Positions 42,075-50,113 of a stretch of 64,000 nt of DNA are shown here, one piece after another. This DNA comes from Vibrio sp. Y2-5. GTDB lineage: Bacteria; Pseudomonadota; Gammaproteobacteria; Enterobacterales; Vibrionaceae. How positions within the stretch are numbered: the first letter of the stretch is position 1; the number at the start of each line of letters is the position of its first letter. The stretch lies in contig NZ_JACVEG010000008.1 of the NCBI RefSeq assembly GCF_014596725.1, forward strand, positions 32,001-96,000, read 5' to 3'. Position numbers and translations under genes: made by a program. Below the pieces are notes generated by a model. That model was not told the origin of the DNA. It searched no databases and saw only the letters and a program-made list of their open reading frames with translations.

Positions 42075-42581
42075 ATGAATAAAAGCAACTTAAAAACAAA
42101 TACGGGTCATAGATTCATAAGTCTTGGTCCCACTGCATTCAAAGTACACATTCATACACCCGATGACCAAGTGTTGCATCGTAGCATTGGATTTCTAAAA
42201 GTGGGCGAAAAAAGAGGGTTGAAAAAGGCTATCAAGCTTAGAAATGAGCTGGGTTCACAATTGTGGGGTAAGCACTGGAAGCGCATATTGCATGAGCCTG
42301 AGATTTTCACGCGCTTACCTCATTCGCTCGAGCCGAAAATTATAAATAAGCCAAGGCCAACAATTATCGATCCTGACAATGTAGACACTTGTTACCTAGC
42401 GGCTTGGAGAGAGTACGACAAAAAAGGTAACCCAACATACAAGAGCGTAGTATGTTCCATCAACAAACACGGTAAACTCGCAGCTTACAACAAAACGAAA
42501 CGAGCTTTGCTTGCTGCTTACAAGGACGACATAGAAATTCTACTTTTTATGGGTCGAGTTAACACGCTTAGGTTTGATTAA
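42075..42581 (+). CDS. AP2-like DNA-binding protein (tentative)
   Basis: 168 residues from ATG 42075. Two units have the strand-strand-strand-helix pattern of AP2 domains: TAFKVHIHTPDDQ...GLKKAIKLRNELGSQLWG, then CYLAAWREYDKKGNPTYKS...TKRALLAAYKDD. A promoter-like TTGACT/TACAAT pair (41982-42008, 15-nt spacer) lies upstream. It could regulate the rightward array. Confidence 0.4.
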   Translation: MNKSNLKTNTGHRFISLGPTAFKVHIHTPDDQVLHRSIGFLKVGEKRGLKKAIKLRNELGSQLWGKHWKRILHEPEIFTRLPHSLEPKIINKPRPTIIDPDNVDTCYLAAWREYDKKGNPTYKSVVCSINKHGKLAAYNKTKRALLAAYKDDIEILLFMGRVNTLRFD

Positions 42582-43569
42582 TGTTACAAAACTAGTCGAA
42601 AATAGATCAGGATTTATTAGGGGATTAAAGAGAGCTATGCTGACAAGGCAACATGATATTTGGCGGTATAAGGAAGAAGCCTTCACAATCAACAATCCTT
42701 TTCTCGCCTCTATGATTGGAATAGTTGGTAGTTTTGGGTTGGATGAAAATGGGTTTGATTATGAATCTAAAGAAGGCAATCTATTTCATGTAAGAGGTTT
42801 CAACGCCAGTAAAGATTGCGGTTACGTTATTTTAAGTTATTTTGCTCAAAAGCTTTTTAATATTGAACGCCTACCATTTTGTACAGATAGAGTCGTAGAT
42901 AAGAGTATATTTTACGGTTTGGATAATACTAGGCCGCTTGTAAAGGCACTCCAACTACTGTCCAACGAACAAATAGCAGACATACTCAGAGAGTGTGAAG
43001 GGTTGTATGAACATACACAACAAAAGCTTAGGGAACAGGGGTTAAATAAGGTTAGACTCGTTAGAAATATTTCAATTGAGTCCGAGAATCATAATTTGGA
43101 CAACAGATATCAAAAAACACTTTTTCGCTATATTGAAGCGGCTAAGTTTCTTGGTTTGACTGAAGTTCAAATAGAAATGGATACGCTCAATTCGTTCACT
43201 AATTCAGATGGAGAATACCGCTATTTATCTGACATTGTGCTTTCACTGGATGTAGATGCCAGAGATGTCTTTTACTGCTCAGCTCTTATTGATAGCCCTC
43301 ACCAAAATAATATAGTTGAGAGTAATGAATGGGTAGTCGTTAACCGGGCTTGCAACGGATTAGTTACTATCCCATTGCAGAGCATAGAGATAATGGAACG
43401 TAACTTTAAACGCGATACTAAGCTTGATGAAACAGGGGCGCGGGCGATAGTTGAAAGATATACGCCTTTATCATTGCGTCACGGTTTCCTTAAGGAAGCT
43501 AATTATGGAAATTTTGGTCTAAAACCTACGTTAAAAAGACGCTTCGCAAAGTGGTTATACTATCTCTGA
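42574..43569 (+). CDS. Large hypothetical protein
   Basis: 331 residues if the TTG at 42574 is used (8-nt overlap with the AP2-like gene); the ATG at 42637 would remove 21 residues. Soluble, mixed alpha/beta. The N-terminal part contains LLSNEQIADILRECEGLYEH. Not recognised. Confidence 0.6.
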   Translation: MINVTKLVENRSGFIRGLKRAMLTRQHDIWRYKEEAFTINNPFLASMIGIVGSFGLDENGFDYESKEGNLFHVRGFNASKDCGYVILSYFAQKLFNIERLPFCTDRVVDKSIFYGLDNTRPLVKALQLLSNEQIADILRECEGLYEHTQQKLREQGLNKVRLVRNISIESENHNLDNRYQKTLFRYIEAAKFLGLTEVQIEMDTLNSFTNSDGEYRYLSDIVLSLDVDARDVFYCSALIDSPHQNNIVESNEWVVVNRACNGLVTIPLQSIEIMERNFKRDTKLDETGARAIVERYTPLSLRHGFLKEANYGNFGLKPTLKRRFAKWLYYL

Positions 43570-43985
43570 CAACAATCAGAATATGAATACTAAAGCTGAT
43601 AGTTTGAAAATAAGAAAGCCCCATTAAAGGCTTTCTATCCCATTCTTCGATTAAAATGAGAAGGATATTTTTCTCCCTGCCCATCAACGATAAATGCACA
43701 GTGAACATCTACAGCTACTCCCGTATTTTGGGGGCTGGAAAATCCACCCTAGATAATTTGTTAATCTGGAAATCGTATAGACTGGGGTGGCTTTTGTCCC
43801 TAGTGCCAACGATTCGAACAACCAACGGGCGTTAGTCTCTTCTGGAGAGTTGCAGCGTTATTGCCGACTTTTCAGAGCGGAATAATTAATTTAATCCTGG
43901 TATATGACCTATCGAAATCACCCGGGAACCTTGCTTAATATGGTTTTCCAGTATAATGGAGAGTCGGAAATAAAGAGTAGGATAA
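43570..43985. other. Structured 416-nt intergenic region
   Basis: No gene seen. Contains AGAAAGCC/GGCTTTCT (43613-43636, likely bidirectional terminator), CCACCCTAG/CTGGGGTGG (43744-43790, one G-U pair, long A/T loop), AACGGGCGTT (43823-43832), and a TATAAT box at 43952-43957 with TTGCTT 15 nt upstream, serving the XRE gene. Confidence 0.5.
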
Positions 43986-44345
43986 ATGAGCAGTAGAACT
44001 AAACTTTCGCCATTTGGAGCTGCATTACGAAAACTTAGAATTGATGCCGATGAAACCCAACAGCAACTAGCAAAATCCCTTCACTATGCGAGTACGTTCA
44101 TTTGTGGAGTTGAAATTGGTACGAAGAAAATACCGGATTCTTTAATAACTCAAATTGAAGCGCATTATGAAAAAAAAGGTATCGAAGTTAAAGATAATTT
44201 AAGGGCTTTGGCAGCCGTCAGTAATGGAGAGGTGTCACTCCATGGGTTAAGCAGCGAACATAAGCTACTGACTAGCCAATTAGCATCCATGAAGCTCACT
44301 TCTGAACAATGTGCTTATCTAACGGAGAAGATTAAGGAACTCTGA
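43986..44345 (+). CDS. XRE-family transcriptional regulator
   Basis: 119 residues. Helix-turn-helix in residues 8-60 (FGAALRKLRIDADETQQQLAKSL, then ICGVEIGTKKIPDS), followed by a helical C-terminal part. Preceded by a promoter-like TATAAT. Heads the second half of the rightward array and may repress it. Confidence 0.75.
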   Translation: MSSRTKLSPFGAALRKLRIDADETQQQLAKSLHYASTFICGVEIGTKKIPDSLITQIEAHYEKKGIEVKDNLRALAAVSNGEVSLHGLSSEHKLLTSQLASMKLTSEQCAYLTEKIKEL

Positions 44346-44555
44346 ATGCAAATACAAGATTGGACACCGCCGCCATGTCCGAAATGCGGAGCTGATGAAA
44401 TGCTTCATATGTTGGTAAGCCACATCCCAACGACTAAAGCGTTTAGAACGCAAAATGGGTGGTACTGCGGTAAGTGCAATGCAGGAGCTTTTCAGTTGGG
44501 TAACTTCTCAGAATCAGATGCAGCTCAGTTGGCTGTATCGCTAGTAAACAGATAA
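44346..44555 (+). CDS. Zinc-ribbon protein, copy A
   Basis: 69 residues, starting directly after the XRE stop. CPKCGADE and CGKCNAG form a zinc ribbon. 58 of 69 residues are identical to the protein at 44756; the 3' halves are nearly identical in DNA, so duplication or gene conversion is recent. Confidence 0.65.
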   Translation: MQIQDWTPPPCPKCGADEMLHMLVSHIPTTKAFRTQNGWYCGKCNAGAFQLGNFSESDAAQLAVSLVNR

Positions 44556-44568
44556 CGAGGGAAATTCC

Positions 44569-44745
44569 ATGAATAAAAATGCGGTTTGGTTTGCTGTTTC
44601 TATCCTTGGTTCGGTGGGTGGTTTCTATGTGATTGCCCAAGATGCCAGTTTAGGTGCAAACATCAGTGCAGGAATCGCAATATTTTTCGGAGGTTGGTCA
44701 GCTTGCTATCGCTCTGGAAAATATCTAGGTGCAATTAAAGATTAA
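44569..44745 (+). CDS. 58-residue two-span membrane protein
   Basis: ATG 44569 with GAGGGAAA upstream, stop at 44745. Helices VWFAVSILGSVGGFYVIA and ISAGIAIFFGGWSACY. Lies between the two zinc-ribbon copies. Confidence 0.5.
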   Translation: MNKNAVWFAVSILGSVGGFYVIAQDASLGANISAGIAIFFGGWSACYRSGKYLGAIKD

Positions 44746-44755
44746 CGGGGAAATT

Positions 44756-44965
44756 ATGGACTTACCAGACTGGACGCCTCCACCATGCCCCAAGTGTGGG
44801 GCTGATGAAATGTATCACAGGTTAGTGAGCCACGTTCCTTCATCAAAAGCATTTAGAACTCAAAATGGATGGTACTGTGCGAAGTGTAATGCAGGAGCTT
44901 TTCAGTTGGGTAACTTCTCAGAATCAGATGCAGCTCAGTTCGCTGTATCGTTAATAAACAGATAA
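44756..44965 (+). CDS. Zinc-ribbon protein, copy B
   Basis: 69 residues from ATG 44756 (GGGGAAA upstream). CPKCGADE ... CAKCNAG; duplicate of the gene at 44346. Confidence 0.65.
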   Translation: MDLPDWTPPPCPKCGADEMYHRLVSHVPSSKAFRTQNGWYCAKCNAGAFQLGNFSESDAAQFAVSLINR

Positions 44966-44982
44966 GCAGGGAAACATAAAAG

Positions 44983-45204
44983 ATGGCTAGTGATAATGTA
45001 ACAAGAATCAATATATTGTGGACGACTGTTATTTCGAGACTCGCGTTTATCTTTGCGGCTCTATATTGCTTTACAGAAGGTTGGGATACCGCAGGTGGTT
45101 GGATGGTATTTGGTGCAATTGTATGTGGTTATTCTTGGGGAAATAAGAAAGACGGTGAAGACACAGGGTCTACTCTTGAGGAAAAAGAGAAGATCACTAA
45201 GTAG
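44983..45204 (+). CDS. Small membrane protein
   Basis: 73 residues; two membrane segments (VISRLAFIFAALYCF; GWMVFGAIVCGYSWG), charged tail. CAGGGAAA upstream. Confidence 0.5.
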   Translation: MASDNVTRINILWTTVISRLAFIFAALYCFTEGWDTAGGWMVFGAIVCGYSWGNKKDGEDTGSTLEEKEKITK

Positions 45205-45214
45205 AGGGAAATCG

Positions 45215-45427
45215 ATGAAAAACAGATTAATAGAGTTTTTGAATAAGAAGGAGCTAGCCAATATCTATATCAGTTTCTACTGGCTGGCTGCTATGACGTT
45301 TCTTTTCAAGATATTTGGTGGAACGTTTGACCAAGTAACAATTCTTGGAATTATTACACTAGGTTGTTATTCGGTTTTGCTTTACGCAAGAGCAAACTTG
45401 AAAAATTGCAAACCTAAACAAAGTTAG
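45215..45427 (+). CDS. Small membrane protein
   Basis: 70 residues from ATG 45215 (AGAGGGAAA upstream; the long upstream extension overlaps the previous gene). Two membrane helices (IYISFYWLAAMTFLFKIF; VTILGIITLGCYSVLLYA). Confidence 0.5.
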   Translation: MKNRLIEFLNKKELANIYISFYWLAAMTFLFKIFGGTFDQVTILGIITLGCYSVLLYARANLKNCKPKQS

Positions 45428-45439
45428 AGGGAAACGACG

Positions 45440-45646
45440 ATGTTTATTTTTTCAGAGGACGTTGCTATTGCTTCAGGCATATTGCTGATTATCGCCTGTT
45501 CTCTACCGTTTCTACCAGTTATGGATAGTCGATTTAACAGTCTGTCATCAAGCCAAGTAAAAATAGTGAAAACGGTTTATGGTTTCGGTGTTCTATTACT
45601 ACTTGGTCTGGTATTGCCTCACCTGCTGAACTACTTATTTGGATAA
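45440..45646 (+). CDS. Small membrane protein
   Basis: 68 residues; two membrane helices (AIASGILLIIACSLPFLP; VYGFGVLLLLGLVLPHLL). AGAGGGAAA upstream. Confidence 0.5.
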   Translation: MFIFSEDVAIASGILLIIACSLPFLPVMDSRFNSLSSSQVKIVKTVYGFGVLLLLGLVLPHLLNYLFG

Positions 45647-45656
45647 CGAGGAAAGT

Positions 45657-45860
45657 GTGGCTAATTCTAACCAAAAACTAAAGTATTCGATGGGAATCGT
45701 TACTTCAATGACCGTGTTTGCAATTGCGGTTTCAGTATTGCTTTTGGGTGTAAATGGGATAGCGAAAATTATTGCCTTAGTGGCAGTGTTTGCAAGTGGT
45801 TTTGGCTGTGCTCACTCACTTAGTAGCATGATGAAAATAGAAATACCAAAAGAAGGGTAA
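45657..45860 (+). CDS. Small membrane protein
   Basis: 67 residues from GTG 45657 (GAGGAAA upstream); a TTG at 45639 overlaps the previous stop. Two membrane helices (GIVTSMTVFAIAVSVLLLG; IIALVAVFASGFGCAHSL). Confidence 0.5.
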   Translation: MANSNQKLKYSMGIVTSMTVFAIAVSVLLLGVNGIAKIIALVAVFASGFGCAHSLSSMMKIEIPKEG

Positions 45861-45863
45861 TTC

Positions 45864-46127
45864 GTGTCTAGCAAGGGAATAAAACTAATCGCTAAGTTCA
45901 ACGCATTGCATCTAACAGCAATGCAATTAGACCACCAATGTTCTGCGGCAGATACTCTTGAGAATTTAGACGATGTTTCCCAAGAGATTATTGACGAAAT
46001 AGACCGTGAAATATCAAAAATCGTCAAATCTTTACTAGCAAGAGCTGACAAGCTCGAAGTTGAATACAGCAAGCATGGCATCGAACTACCAAATCTTGTT
46101 GAAGAAAGCCAATCAATCAACTACTAG
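45864..46127 (+). CDS. Small helical protein
   Basis: 87 residues, GTG start after GGGTAA. Charged, helical (LENLDDVSQEIIDEIDREI). Not recognised. The following 106 nt before the next gene hold no clear gene. Confidence 0.5.
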   Translation: MSSKGIKLIAKFNALHLTAMQLDHQCSAADTLENLDDVSQEIIDEIDREISKIVKSLLARADKLEVEYSKHGIELPNLVEESQSINY

Positions 46128-46233
46128 GGTAAATTACGCCCTGTTGCAGAACTGCAAGTTATGAAGAAAGATTACCAGCTCAGGGTTTGCTTAACGATTA
46201 AGACTCTGAGAGCTCAAATCAAAGGAATTAAGC

Positions 46234-46539
46234 ATGTCCGGTAGTAAAGAAATCGCAGATCGCATAGCAAATCTAATGGATGATGGAGAACCTAACTTCA
46301 AGGAAGGTTTAACGCCAGTTTCAGAACAAGCAGTAAAGGCGTTCTATCAGGGTTTAGTTGCTATGTTACCAACAATCAAATATAGCGCATATGCTCAAGC
46401 AGGAATTGCGATAACCCCTTCGATGAAAGAGTTACTAATTCATCACTGCTCAAATGAACATAAATTCAATGATGTCTTGGGGCTTGTTTATGTTGTCTCT
46501 TATCGTGATATGAAGAAATCATCGATCTTGGATTTTTAG
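46234..46539 (+). CDS. Hypothetical protein
   Basis: 101 residues, soluble, ATG 46234 with AAAGGAA upstream. Not recognised. Confidence 0.55.
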   Translation: MSGSKEIADRIANLMDDGEPNFKEGLTPVSEQAVKAFYQGLVAMLPTIKYSAYAQAGIAITPSMKELLIHHCSNEHKFNDVLGLVYVVSYRDMKKSSILDF

Positions 46540-46552
46540 GGGGAATTTAACG

Positions 46553-46762
46553 ATGTTAGTAACACAATCGCTACCGAACGGATTTGATCTAGAAAAAGCA
46601 AAGGCTTATCGCTTAAAAACTGCTGCTTTTCGTGATTGGCAACACAAGCTAAATCGCAATGACCAACTCCCTCGCGGCAAGATCTTCAAGGGTAAAAAAG
46701 CAGGTAAGCCAATTATTCTGATTGATGAGTGTTGGCAGTTTTTCTCGAAAACCGAGTCATAG
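46553..46762 (+). CDS. Array protein with a WxxKLxRND motif, copy B
   Basis: 69 residues; GGGGAA upstream. Paralogue of the C-terminal part of the protein at 40300 (DWQHKLNRNDQLPRGK; KKAGKPIILIDECW). N-terminus is shorter and unrelated. Confidence 0.6.
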   Translation: MLVTQSLPNGFDLEKAKAYRLKTAAFRDWQHKLNRNDQLPRGKIFKGKKAGKPIILIDECWQFFSKTES

Positions 46763-46771
46763 AGGGAAATC

Positions 46772-46864
46772 ATGGATGACGGTTATTCGCTGTTCAGATC
46801 TAGATGGGCAAGCCAATACATAAAACAAAATGTGTCTAAAGCGGAAATCAGATGTTTGGAGTAA
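46772..46864 (+). CDS. 30-residue peptide
   Basis: ATG 46772 with AGGGAAA upstream; overlaps the next start by 13 nt. The leader matches its neighbours, but the length leaves doubt. Confidence 0.3.
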   Translation: MDDGYSLFRSRWASQYIKQNVSKAEIRCLE

Positions 46865-47130
46865 TACCGTTTATTCAGGAAAAAGCACCTAAGCTGGAAG
46901 AGACTCGAGTACGCATTAATGAGGATAGCTTTAAGGTTAGCCGAGTCAATCTGAATGCACCTGTCTTTTTCGATCCTAAAGGTGATTTTGAGCAAATGGA
47001 AGGAATCGTTTTCTATTCTACGGGTCAGCTATCTTTTGCTGAGTGGCTGAAGAAATTAAGCAAGAGCGATACTGCGCCACGCGGTGCTTGTTTCGATTAT
47101 TTCGCTAAAAACGCTCGTTTCAGACGCTAG
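46852..47130 (+). CDS. Array protein of the EWLKKLSKSD family, copy B
   Basis: 92 residues; same length and framework as the protein at 40590. The order (WxxKLxRND gene, then EWLKKLSK gene) is the same as at 40300-40868, so a two-gene module was duplicated. Confidence 0.6.
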   Translation: MFGVIPFIQEKAPKLEETRVRINEDSFKVSRVNLNAPVFFDPKGDFEQMEGIVFYSTGQLSFAEWLKKLSKSDTAPRGACFDYFAKNARFRR

Positions 47131-47139
47131 GAGTAAATC

Positions 47140-47769
47140 GTGAAGATTAAAGTATGGCCTTTCGGTCTGGTTCTCATGGGACTGTGGTTTCTAACAGAGG
47201 TAACTGTAAGTTATTTGATTATTGGAATAGTTATTAAGGTTGGTCACGGTTTCTTTCGAAATGAGGGTAACTCTGAGGGCAAATTGGAAACTCCAGGTGC
47301 AACTGATTTAATTTTAGATTTCTACCATGTCACTACTTGGCCTTGGTATGTACAGTTGGTTGGGATCAAAGAATCGTTGCAGCTGATTACCGGAGGACTT
47401 TTTTGTCTCTCAACAGCGTTCGGAATGTTGTACTACCTTGGGGCTTCTACAAACGTTCCCGAAAGTGTCACAAATAGTTATAAATCCATTGTAACGGAAA
47501 GAGACAACACTCTTCCTTTACATGTCAAAGCTGAAATCAATAGCCGAATCGATGATGGGTTCGAGTATTCGGACTTGATTTGGGCTAGAGATGAAGTGAT
47601 TAGATCATGCGGAATAGCTAATGAACCAGTAAACGTCAGTACTCAACTATTAAGCACAGCAATGATGGGTATTTTTAGGATGTTTCCTATTTTCTCCGAC
47701 ACCTTGATGAGTGTAGGTAACACCATCGATCGTGCGAACTGTACTATCAATGAAACCACCCAAGACTAG
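47140..47769 (+). CDS. Membrane protein
   Basis: 209 residues, GTG start after AGGAGTAAA. Two membrane regions (FGLVLMGLWFLTEVTVSYLI; LITGGLFCLSTAFGMLYYL), then a cytoplasmic helical domain. Not recognised. Confidence 0.55.
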   Translation: MKIKVWPFGLVLMGLWFLTEVTVSYLIIGIVIKVGHGFFRNEGNSEGKLETPGATDLILDFYHVTTWPWYVQLVGIKESLQLITGGLFCLSTAFGMLYYLGASTNVPESVTNSYKSIVTERDNTLPLHVKAEINSRIDDGFEYSDLIWARDEVIRSCGIANEPVNVSTQLLSTAMMGIFRMFPIFSDTLMSVGNTIDRANCTINETTQD

Positions 47770-47784
47770 AAGGAAAGATAAATC

Positions 47785-48156
47785 ATGATCAAAACACTAA
47801 TAGAGCGCGTTTTTTTACGAATAGGTTCAACTGGCTCTAGACAGTTCACGTTTGAAAATAATGGTGAAATCTGGATTTCACCGGAAGAAAGAAGAGACCA
47901 TATTGAAAACTTTGGTCAGCCAAAACTAGTAGTGGGTAAAACTCGATTACACGATCGACAACTTGAGCAACAACGTAAGCTTGAAGAGGCTTTCGAACTT
48001 GTTCCTGAAGGCGTTGTTGTTGAATGGAGTATCACTGACGGAGTGGCCGAATTTCTAGTGAAAGAAAAACCCATTGGTTTTTCAAACCAACAGGTTCAAG
48101 AATTAGTCACCAATCTGAATGCAATTGCAAATGAAAGTGCAGTGTTCTCCAAGTAA
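47785..48156 (+). CDS. Hypothetical soluble protein
   Basis: 123 residues; AAGGAAAG upstream. Alpha/beta, with WSITDGVAEFLVKEKPIGFS near 85. Not recognised. Confidence 0.55.
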   Translation: MIKTLIERVFLRIGSTGSRQFTFENNGEIWISPEERRDHIENFGQPKLVVGKTRLHDRQLEQQRKLEEAFELVPEGVVVEWSITDGVAEFLVKEKPIGFSNQQVQELVTNLNAIANESAVFSK

Positions 48157-48236
48157 AAAGCATCTAGCTTGTGCAAAAGTTATTGAATTACTCGGATTCA
48201 TTGCCTTTGACAGAAGTTACGAACACGAGATAAAGA

Positions 48237-48743
48237 ATGGATTTTAGTAACCAAGATAAGCAAAAAGAGTATATCGACTTTCGATTCAAGCAAGGTGTAG
48301 ATGTGATGCCTACCTGCGTTATGACTACCAAAAGTGGTGAAGTACGGGCATTTACCGTGCCATTCTCTAACGACGATGAAAAGCGTAATTGCATCCTTGC
48401 CCTAAGAAGACTCGTTCAGAAACTGGAAGTTGTGACTTACACGTTTATTGCAACCGTCAAAATGGGTGCTTCAAATGGCATTAGGCCATCAGAACAACTT
48501 GATAACCGAGAGGGAGTCATGTTCAGCGTAAGAACTAGAAACTCGGTTGACCTGACAGTATGGATGGTAGAAAAATCCGAGGATGGTTCAAAAAGGCCAG
48601 TAAACCCGGCTAAAACTGGTGATGCTGGTGGAGAACTAAGTGATCTCTTTGATTCTGCTCCATACAACCGCCTCACTTACACGCAAAAGCGCAAGATAGA
48701 TAAGGTAGTTAAGACGCTGCTGAAACCTCAAACGGTGCATTAA
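48237..48743 (+). CDS. Hypothetical soluble protein
   Basis: 168 residues, beta-rich core (VMTTKSGEVRAFTVPF; LEVVTYTFIATVKMG), helical C-terminus. Not recognised. Confidence 0.55.
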   Translation: MDFSNQDKQKEYIDFRFKQGVDVMPTCVMTTKSGEVRAFTVPFSNDDEKRNCILALRRLVQKLEVVTYTFIATVKMGASNGIRPSEQLDNREGVMFSVRTRNSVDLTVWMVEKSEDGSKRPVNPAKTGDAGGELSDLFDSAPYNRLTYTQKRKIDKVVKTLLKPQTVH

Positions 48744-48763
48744 CGTGATATCGGAAACATCGA

Positions 48764-48913
48764 ATGAAAAACAATATAGCGGGATTACTTTTCGGGATTG
48801 GTCTATTAATGGGGTGCGTTCCCATTTTTATTGCGAGTTTGCTCGTGAAGAAAAATCTCTTCATTGAAGCAATTGATCGCATGAATAGCTTTTGGAAAGA
48901 GCTGGAAAAATAA
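48764..48913 (+). CDS. 49-residue membrane peptide
   Basis: ATG 48764 with CGGAAAC upstream. One membrane helix (GLLFGIGLLMGCVPIFIASLL) and an amphipathic tail. Confidence 0.45.
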   Translation: MKNNIAGLLFGIGLLMGCVPIFIASLLVKKNLFIEAIDRMNSFWKELEK

Positions 48914-48933
48914 CCTCAATCGTAATGGGAAAA

Positions 48934-49059
48934 ATGAGAAAACTTATAGGTTTAGTTTTGTTGATAGCTATTGCATTCGGTTCGTATCATAGATTAACTA
49001 CGATGGAATGTAATAGTGGTGACGTGCTGTGCGCTAAAATGCACAGAAAATCGGGATAG
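48934..49059 (+). CDS. 41-residue exported or membrane peptide
   Basis: ATG 48934 with GGGAAA upstream. N-terminal helix (LIGLVLLIAIAFGS), then a Cys-containing tail (TMECNSGDVLCAK). Confidence 0.4.
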   Translation: MRKLIGLVLLIAIAFGSYHRLTTMECNSGDVLCAKMHRKSG

Positions 49060-49069
49060 GAAAATGAAC

Positions 49070-49351
49070 ATGAGCATAGAAATTGGTGAAACATCACTTA
49101 ATTACAATCACTTAACCAAGGGCGACGTGTTTACTATTGGTTTATCTAAGCAAAAACATACAGTTGCTTACAAGCATTGGCAACGAAGCTCAGGGAGTGG
49201 TCACGGTTCAACGCCTGATACACTACTTATTGTGCTAAACAATGGAGGGGTGATTAATGTCGACTCGTGGAGAAAACTAAAACCTTTCACAGTGGTTGAT
49301 AAAGTAAAACTATCCATTAGAACACCCAATATCTACGTAAAGGAAAATTAG
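49070..49351 (+). CDS. Hypothetical soluble protein
   Basis: 93 residues from ATG 49070 (AGGAAA 9 nt upstream; 49064 is too close). Beta-rich with a Gly/Ser loop (SSGSGHGSTPD). Confidence 0.5.
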   Translation: MSIEIGETSLNYNHLTKGDVFTIGLSKQKHTVAYKHWQRSSGSGHGSTPDTLLIVLNNGGVINVDSWRKLKPFTVVDKVKLSIRTPNIYVKEN

Positions 49352-49362
49352 GAAAAAAATGC

Positions 49363-49587
49363 ATGTACGAAAATGGTCGGTTATTTAATATATTCGCACG
49401 AATGATGCTTGGTGTACTGGTTTGTATTGCTGGTGGCACGTATGGGTACTATACGAGCGATAGCATCCTGATGATTACATGTAGTGTTTTTGTGGTTTTA
49501 GTAGTGGGGATCGGTTTGTTCCAATACATAACATTTGTTCGTGAAATGAACCGCTCACTAAAGCAGGAATCATCATGGCAAGTATAG
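49363..49587 (+). CDS. Small membrane protein
   Basis: 74 residues; two membrane helices (MLGVLVCIAGGTYGYY; ILMITCSVFVVLVVGIGLFQ). Overlaps the next gene by 13 nt. Confidence 0.5.
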   Translation: MYENGRLFNIFARMMLGVLVCIAGGTYGYYTSDSILMITCSVFVVLVVGIGLFQYITFVREMNRSLKQESSWQV

Positions 49588-49922
49588 AGACTCTTGAAAA
49601 GGTGGTGGTTCGACAATTAAATGCTCAGTTCAATTATCAAGCGCGCTATGACGGATTGAAAATGTTTTTCGCTATTTCACTTTGCGTGGCGGTCTTTATT
49701 GCAACGGCGTGGTATTTGTTTTTCGGGCCAGCTTTTATGGATTTATGGCCTCCCATGCACCAGTTTATGGTTCTAAGTATCAACTCTATCCCAGCACCAG
49801 AGACCAACCATAAATTGTACGAAATATTGCTAGACCAAGGGTATGTTTCGGTAGTGCAGATGAAAGAACTATCAGATATGGCAGCTTTGGAAGTCGATAA
49901 ACTTCTCAGTTCGCAACAATAA
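49575..49922 (+). CDS. Single-span membrane protein
   Basis: 115 residues; membrane helix FAISLCVAVFIATAWYLFF near 32, and a helical C-terminal domain. Translationally coupled to the preceding gene. Last gene of the tight rightward array. Confidence 0.5.
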   Translation: MASIETLEKVVVRQLNAQFNYQARYDGLKMFFAISLCVAVFIATAWYLFFGPAFMDLWPPMHQFMVLSINSIPAPETNHKLYEILLDQGYVSVVQMKELSDMAALEVDKLLSSQQ

Positions 49923-50113
49923 CGGTAAATACAAATAACTAAGCAGATTTTATGGTAAAGCTTGTCTCGATACTTATCTTGACTATCAGGGGGGGTGTTT
50001 AATACTCCAAAGTGTTTGATATGTCTTGATCGTGGGATTCCTTATAATAATAGGATGAGGCACACGAGTCTTGGTTAGATTATTCAGGTAATGGAAAGGA
50101 AAGGAAGTAAACA

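Noticed and set aside
43790..43860. tRNA gene or fragment
   Set aside because: A TTCGAAT T-loop-like string exists on the minus strand, but the flanking bases do not form a 5-bp T-stem and no acceptor stem can be drawn.
39896..49922. Integron cassette array
   Set aside because: No attC-like sites of 60-120 nt separate the genes; gaps are mostly 10-20 nt. Only one GGGCGTTAG-like core was seen (43828), without a matching partner.
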